From the NCBI GenBank assembly GCA_036381335.1, contig DASVCZ010000016.1, positions 1 to 10,842 of the forward strand: a stretch of DNA of 10,842 nucleotides. Reading direction: 5' to 3'. Under the pieces are notes generated by a model that saw only the letters and a list, made by a program, of their open reading frames with translations, searched no databases and was not told the DNA's origin. Source of the DNA: DASVCZ01 sp036381335. GTDB lineage: Bacteria; Patescibacteriota; Microgenomatia; UBA1400; PJMF01. Shown here piece by piece: positions 6,554 to 10,842 of this stretch. Within the stretch, counting starts at the first letter, position 1; each line of letters starts with the position of its first letter. A program made the position numbers and the translations under genes.

Positions 6554-7148
6554 CTTCCGTAGCTTTGGTCATATATTACTATTTTCCACATCTATCATAC
6601 CTCTATTTTTAGGCATTTTTCTGCTATGGTATTTTCAAGGAAAGTTTTTTATCTCAAAAGTTAAATTGCCTGAAGCATATAAGCATGATACCAGTCATGT
6701 TTTTGTGATCAGGGTATTAGACGGATTAAAAATTCACACATTTAATATTATGAGGCAGGGAAAAGAACGAACTAAGACATTCTCTTTTTGTCCAAACGAA
6801 ATGGTGGCAGGCAAAGTTATACGCTCTTCAGATCAGTCAGAGAAAAAACTAATTGCCTTGTGGGGTAAAGACTCTAGCCCGGGAGAAGTTTTAATATTAG
6901 TTTTATACGAGAATGGAAAGTTTAAATATATTCCTCATTATGCTGGTTCTTTTGTTGACGAAATAATCTTTGGTGGTACTAAGTTACTGCTTGAAAATGT
7001 GGATGACGATCCGGAACCAGAAGTAATCGAAGCCATACTTTTAACAGCAGAAGATTCTTCTCAAGTCTGGGATAAAGCCAGATACGATTATGATTTAACC
7101 AAAGGGATGTTTACCAGAACTTCGATTACTCATGATCCTGTTCTATAG
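6507..7148 (+). CDS. Small single-pass membrane protein of unknown function
   Basis: A protein of 213 residues from the ATG at 6507, chosen for its strong ribosome-binding site. It has a basic N-terminus (MLIRFLRSIKK), one transmembrane helix at about 22-44, and a mixed alpha/beta domain predicted to lie outside the membrane. That domain contains an acidic stretch NVDDDPEPEVIEA (164-176) that recalls the D-rich loops of FG-GAP or VCBS-type repeats, seen only once here. I do not recognise the family. The gene overlaps the end of the preceding lysozyme-like gene by 47 bases in the +1 frame, so the two are probably translated together and may act at the cell envelope. Its stop is only seven bases from the stop of the convergent uvrA gene, and no terminator is visible between them. 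Confidence 0.7.
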   Translation: MLIRFLRSIKKVTGNSFRSFGHILLFSTSIIPLFLGIFLLWYFQGKFFISKVKLPEAYKHDTSHVFVIRVLDGLKIHTFNIMRQGKERTKTFSFCPNEMVAGKVIRSSDQSEKKLIALWGKDSSPGEVLILVLYENGKFKYIPHYAGSFVDEIIFGGTKLLLENVDDDPEPEVIEAILLTAEDSSQVWDKARYDYDLTKGMFTRTSITHDPVL

Positions 7149-7155
7149 TTAAGAT

Positions 7156-10137
7156 CTACTCCATCGCCGCTAGCTCTTCTTTCAGGTATTTACCGGTGAA
7201 GGATTTAGGATGGTGAGCCACGTTATGGGGAGTGCCGGTAGCCACCACTTCGCCCCCGAACTCTCCCCCTTCAGGCCCTAGGTCAATAATCCAATCAGCA
7301 TTTTTAATCACATCCAGGTTATGTTCAATGACGATGACCGTATTATTGTGGTTGACTAACTGATGTAAGACATCGAGTAACTTCTGGACATCGGCAAAAT
7401 GAAGTCCAGTGGTAGGTTCATCAAGCAAGTACACTACGTGTTCGTGAGTTCGGCCAGAAAGTTCTTTGGCTAACTTTACCCGTTGGGCTTCACCACCACT
7501 TAAAGTAGGCGCTGGTTGACCCAATTGGATGTACCCTAAGCCGACATCTTTTAAGGTCTCTAATTTAGTCTTAATCGTCGTTTGGTTAATGAAAAAATCT
7601 GCCGCATCATCGATCGTTAAATCTAAAACTTGGCTAATATTTAAATCACGATAGGTGACTTGTAACGTTTCCTCGTTGTAGCGTTTGCCTTGGCAGACAT
7701 CGCAAGTCACATAGACATCCGGTAGGAACTGCATCTCGATTTTGAGCTGACCGTCACCTTGGCAAGCCTCACAGCGGCCTCCTTTAACATTGAAGCTAAA
7801 ACGACCAGCGGTGTACCCACGGACACGGGCTTCTTGAGTGTTAGCAAATAGTTTACGAATGTAATCAAAAATCTTGGTGTAGGTAGCTGGATTAGACCGG
7901 GGGGTTTTACCAATCGGGCTTTGATCAATTAACGTCACCCGTTTGACGATCTCAGGAATCATAATTTGATCAACGGAGCCAGGTTTTTTATCAGTTTTGT
8001 ACCCCAGTTGCTTAGCTAAGTTGTAGTAAAGGGTGTCATGAAGCAAGGTTGATTTACCACTGCCAGAGATACCGGTAATGGCAGTTAGTTTACTGAGCGG
8101 AAATTCGACGTCGATTGATTTTAAGTTATGGTGAGAAGCACCGGTGATTCGAATCTGACCAGTTTCTTGACTTTGACTATCCTCAGTTACCACTACTCTG
8201 CCCTGGGGTTTATTACCTTTAATAATGACGTCCTTTTTCCGACTCAAGTATTTGCCAGTCAGTGACTTATCATCTTTCATGACTTGGGCGGGTTCTCCTT
8301 GGGCTACTACTTGACCTCCGTGTTTGCCGGCTTTAGGACCAAAGTCGACCAGTTCATCAGCGGCCAGCATAATATCACGGTCGTGTTCCACCACCACCAC
8401 GCTGTTGCCCTTGTCTCTAAGATTTTTTAAGGTGTCAATTAACTGATGGTTGTCGCGTTGGTGGAGACCGATGGTCGGTTCGTCCAAAATGTAAAGCACG
8501 CCAGTTAAGCCAGTTCCAATCTGAGACGCCAGCCGAATCCGTTGCGCTTCACCGCCAGCTAAAGTGGAAGCTTCTCGGTCCAAAGTCAAGTAATTCAAAC
8601 CAACTGACGATAAGAACGACAACCGGGTATTAATTTCTTTCACAATCGACTCAGCAATTGTTTTCTCTTTGGTAGAAAGTGGGCTGTCAGCTCCCTGCAG
8701 ATGGCGAATCCAGTCCACTGCGTAATGAATAGGCAGACTGGTAACTTCGGCAATATTTTTCCCTTCGATGTGAACCGCCAAGGCCTCTTCTTTTAAGCGG
8801 GTGCCGCCACAACTAGAACACAGTTCCTTTTGCATGAACTGTTCAATTTCTTTGCGAATATAATCTGAATCGGTTTCGTGATAACGACGCTCCAAATTAG
8901 TCACAAAACCCTCAAAAGTTTCCTCGATGCTGGTGCTACGGCCAAAGCGATTTTCGCCTGTTACTACGTAGACTTTTTTAGAACCGTAAAGCAGTTTGTG
9001 TTGGGTTTCTTCGTCTAGTTCTTTCCAAGCAGTAGTTCTGAATTCGTAGCCAGCGTCTTCCACCACCGTCCGCACCAGGCGTGACCACCAAGTATCACTT
9101 GATAACATGCGGGCAAATGGGACCACTGCGCCTTCACTTAACGTCAGCTCGGGAGCAATAATCCGTTCAACATCAATTTTCAAAATAGACCCCAAACCGT
9201 TACAGGTGGGACAAGCTCCTTGGGGCGAGTTAAAGGAAAACAAACGAGGCTCCAGTTCATTGATAGAAATCCCACAGTAACTACAAGCTAATTTTTCGCT
9301 AAATAATCTGTCTTCGAACTTGGTCGGATTTTCGGGAAACTCCAATGAATCATCTTCCACAAAAGTGGCAACTACAAAACCTTCTGATTGACGAAGGGCT
9401 TCTTCTAGAGATTGATTGAGACGGCTTTTAAGAGTACTGAGTTCTTTTTCATCACGGAGCTGAACCTTGGAGACGGTTAAGCGGTCGATAATGACTTCAA
9501 TAGTGTGTTTGTTAGTTTTGATGAGATTTAACTCTTGATTCAAATCGTAGACACTGCCATCAATTCGGGCTCGGCTGTAGCCTTTTTTAATCAAATTTTC
9601 AAATAAAGAAGTAAACTCACCTTTACGATCGCGAACGACTGGGGATAAGATCATCACCCGGACGCCTTGGCCACCAACGCGAGTTTCAAGCTCTGTCAGA
9701 ATGTGACTGATAATTTGGTCAATGGTCTGGCCCGCCACTTCTCGGTCACATTGAGGACAGTGAGGGTGGCCCACGCGGGCGAAAAGTAACCGCAGGTAGT
9801 CATAAATTTCGGTAATAGTGCCCACGGTGGAACGAGGGTTATGGGAAGTCGTCTTTTGGTCAATGGAGATGGCGGGAGATAACCCTTCAATTTGGTCCAC
9901 TTCTGGCTTATGCATGACGCCTAAAAACTGACGAGCGTAACTGGACAGCGACTCGACGTAGCGGCGTTGACCTTCAGCATATAAAGTATCAAAAGCAAAT
10001 GAACTCTTGCCACTACCAGACAGACCCGTTAAAACTACCAGCTTGTTCTTGGGAATTGCCACCTTGATGTTTTGGAGGTTATGCTCACGAGCACCGGTAA
10101 CAATGATGTGATCGAGAGCAGTTGGTTTGGAGGGCAT
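7156..10137 (-). CDS. uvrA: UvrABC excinuclease ATPase subunit A
   Basis: UvrA is the damage-sensing ABC-type ATPase that loads UvrB onto lesions. The protein has 993 residues from the ATG at 10137, slightly longer than the usual 940 or so because of a loose linker (about 634-660) and a short C-terminal extension. Both nucleotide-binding domains are complete: Walker A GLSGSGKS (38-45) and GISGSGKS (689-696), signatures LAGGEAQR (526-533) and LSGGEAQR (879-886), and Walker B-Q/D-loop YILDEPTIGLH (549-559) and YLLDEPTTGLH (903-913). Cysteine pairs for zinc are C285/C288 with C309/C312, and C789/C792 with C812/C815; further CxxC motifs occur at 127-130 and 440-443. The ATG is preferred over the TTG two codons upstream because AAGAAGG sits six bases before it. 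It follows uvrB in the same direction and has a plausible promoter in the gap. Confidence 0.98.
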   Translation of the reverse strand: MPSKPTALDHIIVTGAREHNLQNIKVAIPKNKLVVLTGLSGSGKSSFAFDTLYAEGQRRYVESLSSYARQFLGVMHKPEVDQIEGLSPAISIDQKTTSHNPRSTVGTITEIYDYLRLLFARVGHPHCPQCDREVAGQTIDQIISHILTELETRVGGQGVRVMILSPVVRDRKGEFTSLFENLIKKGYSRARIDGSVYDLNQELNLIKTNKHTIEVIIDRLTVSKVQLRDEKELSTLKSRLNQSLEEALRQSEGFVVATFVEDDSLEFPENPTKFEDRLFSEKLACSYCGISINELEPRLFSFNSPQGACPTCNGLGSILKIDVERIIAPELTLSEGAVVPFARMLSSDTWWSRLVRTVVEDAGYEFRTTAWKELDEETQHKLLYGSKKVYVVTGENRFGRSTSIEETFEGFVTNLERRYHETDSDYIRKEIEQFMQKELCSSCGGTRLKEEALAVHIEGKNIAEVTSLPIHYAVDWIRHLQGADSPLSTKEKTIAESIVKEINTRLSFLSSVGLNYLTLDREASTLAGGEAQRIRLASQIGTGLTGVLYILDEPTIGLHQRDNHQLIDTLKNLRDKGNSVVVVEHDRDIMLAADELVDFGPKAGKHGGQVVAQGEPAQVMKDDKSLTGKYLSRKKDVIIKGNKPQGRVVVTEDSQSQETGQIRITGASHHNLKSIDVEFPLSKLTAITGISGSGKSTLLHDTLYYNLAKQLGYKTDKKPGSVDQIMIPEIVKRVTLIDQSPIGKTPRSNPATYTKIFDYIRKLFANTQEARVRGYTAGRFSFNVKGGRCEACQGDGQLKIEMQFLPDVYVTCDVCQGKRYNEETLQVTYRDLNISQVLDLTIDDAADFFINQTTIKTKLETLKDVGLGYIQLGQPAPTLSGGEAQRVKLAKELSGRTHEHVVYLLDEPTTGLHFADVQKLLDVLHQLVNHNNTVIVIEHNLDVIKNADWIIDLGPEGGEFGGEVVATGTPHNVAHHPKSFTGKYLKEELAAME

Positions 10138-10143
10138 GAGCAA

Positions 10144-10150
10144 CCTTCTT
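10144..10150 (-). promoter_or_regulatory. Shine-Dalgarno sequence of uvrA, fixes the ATG start
   Basis: AAGAAGG on the minus strand ends six bases before the ATG at 10137. The in-frame TTG at 10143 directly abuts it and would have no spacer, so the ATG is the start. Confidence 0.6.
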
Positions 10151-10164
10151 TAGCCTGGAATAAT

Positions 10165-10195
10165 AACTATCAGGCCGTAAAAAACGAACTATCAG
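10165..10195 (-). repeat. Direct repeat CTGATAGTT x2 across the uvrA promoter, possible operator
   Basis: The nine-base sequence CTGATAGTT (minus strand) occurs at 10187-10195 and again at 10165-10173, with starts 22 bases apart, about two helical turns. The first copy touches the candidate -10 box and covers the expected transcription start; the second lies in the leader. Same-face spacing is what a dimeric regulator would use, but with only two short copies chance cannot be excluded. Confidence 0.35.
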
Positions 10196-10222
10196 TATAC
10201 CGAAGATAAACCAAAAAGTCGA
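10194..10222 (-). promoter_or_regulatory. Candidate uvrA promoter (-35 TCGACT, -10 TATACT)
   Basis: On the minus strand TCGACT (10222-10217, four of six matches to TTGACA) is separated by 17 bases from TATACT (10199-10194, five of six matches to TATAAT). Transcription would start near 10187 and give a leader of about 50 bases before the ATG. This is the only spot in the uvrB-uvrA gap with both boxes at standard spacing. Confidence 0.45.
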
Positions 10223-10268
10223 GAGTGCGAAAGTGAGTCCATCTGTATCATTTAAAGAGAAGAGGCAC

Positions 10269-10842
10269 TTAACTTTCAAGTTGGGAAGCAGCGTCTCGAA
10301 TAGCCGCCGCCAACTCAAAATCCATTTCGTTGGCGGCTTGCTTCATGCGGCGGCGCAGCCGCTCAGCTAGTCGCTTGCGATCATAGGGCGTCAGCTCTTC
10401 GGCCTTAATATCTTCCAGAACTATGGTTTCATTTTTCGAGAGTTGCAACTCCGTTTTTAGGCGTTTCTTCAGCCCTTTTGACTTTGATTTCTTGTCGTCT
10501 TCCGTTTCTCGTTCCACCATTTTTTCCCGGATTAACTTCTCAATGGTGGTCGGGGTGATACCGTGTTCCTGGTTGTAGGCCATTTGAATGGCTCGCCGAC
10601 GTTGAGTTTCTGAAATGGCTGCTTGCATGGAACCGGTCAGTTTATCGGCGTACATAATGGTGTGACCATCCGAATGCCGAGCGGCTCGGCCCATGGTTTG
10701 AATCAAGGAAGTGCGAGAACGTAAAAATCCTTCTTTGTCTGCATCAAGAATTGCAACCAAGGTTACTTCAGGTAAATCTAATCCTTCCCGTAATAAATTA
10801 ATCCCAATTACCACATCGTAGACGCCTCGTCGCAAATCATCC
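10269..10842 (-). CDS. uvrB: UvrABC excinuclease helicase subunit B, C-terminal part
   Basis: The last 190 residues of UvrB; the gene continues past the right edge in the same frame (DDL precedes RRGVYDVVIG). Visible features are helicase motif V, VVIGINLLREGLDLPEV, then AILDADKEGFLRS, and motif VI, QTMGRAARH with its arginine finger region. The family segment SMQAAISETQRRR ... YNQEHGITPTTI follows, then a Lys-rich linker and a C-terminal UVR helix pair (RRRMKQAANEMDFELAAAIRDA) that binds the matching UVR domain of UvrC. UvrB receives the lesion from UvrA, opens the DNA and recruits UvrC. The Lys-rich linker between the helicase core and the UVR domain (about 50 residues) appears somewhat expanded. 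The stop is TAA at 10271-10269, 131 bases before the uvrA ATG. Confidence 0.98.
   Translation of the reverse strand, partial: DDLRRGVYDVVIGINLLREGLDLPEVTLVAILDADKEGFLRSRTSLIQTMGRAARHSDGHTIMYADKLTGSMQAAISETQRRRAIQMAYNQEHGITPTTIEKLIREKMVERETEDDKKSKSKGLKKRLKTELQLSKNETIVLEDIKAEELTPYDRKRLAERLRRRMKQAANEMDFELAAAIRDAASQLES

Noticed and set aside
10138..10268. LexA (SOS) box before uvrA
   Set aside because: Only one half-site-like CGAAC (10185-10189) is present; the matching GTTC at proper spacing is missing, and no CTG-N10-CAG palindrome was found.
10085..10318. Minus-strand open frame with a hydrophobic stretch (LSTFWFIFGILIVRFLRP) across the uvrB-uvrA gap
   Set aside because: It has only a TTG start, no ribosome-binding site, and runs through the ends of both uvrB and uvrA in another frame. 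The hydrophobicity is explained by the T-rich intergenic sequence, and the promoter candidate lies inside it.
1..10842. CRISPR array, insertion sequence, tRNA or rRNA genes
   Set aside because: No regularly spaced repeats, transposase-like frames, terminal inverted repeats, cloverleaf-like segments or rRNA-like sequence were noticed on reading both strands; a tRNAscan or Rfam search was not possible.

Overview
The window looks like a chromosomal segment from a Candidate Phyla Radiation (Patescibacteria) bacterium, most likely of the Microgenomates type. The reasons are protein style (short UvrC, Lys-rich linkers, small membrane proteins), densely packed and overlapping genes, and a membrane-anchored transglutaminase-like protein of a kind I associate with that group. 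Standard stop usage is seen: uvrC ends in TGA, with no sign of TGA as Gly. The taxonomic call is inference from sequence style; there is no rRNA or tRNA gene in the window to confirm it.

Layout, right to left, because most genes are on the minus strand. The right end (10842 to 7156) is a nucleotide-excision-repair block: the 3' end of uvrB, a 131-base gap that holds a plausible uvrA promoter and a 9-base direct repeat, and full-length uvrA. The middle (about 4921 to 7148) is a visibly more AT-rich island. It carries two plus-strand genes, a protein with two beta-sandwich-like repeats and a lysozyme-like C-terminal domain and an overlapping small membrane protein, plus a 5'-truncated pyridoxamine-phosphate-oxidase-like remnant on the minus strand. 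The left part (4870 to 1) is a tight minus-strand operon: secreted, membrane-anchored transglutaminase-like protein; uvrC; a four-helix Phage_holin_4_2-type membrane protein; a seven-helix membrane protein of the 7TM_transglut family; and the start of an ATP-grasp ligase of the alpha-L-glutamate-ligase-like (RimK-related) family, cut by the window edge.

Two functional themes are interleaved. UvrB, UvrA and UvrC together make the (A)BC excision nuclease; the UvrC here lacks the usual C-terminal helix-hairpin-helix domain. The transglutaminase-like, 7TM and ATP-grasp genes match a poorly understood amidoligase-type association. In its commonly described form, a catalytically dead transglutaminase domain is fused to the 7TM protein. 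Here the transglutaminase-like protein is separate and keeps an apparent Cys-His-Asp triad, while the 7TM protein has only a short low-complexity ectodomain. This split, apparently active version, physically overlapping uvrC, is the most interesting system in the window.
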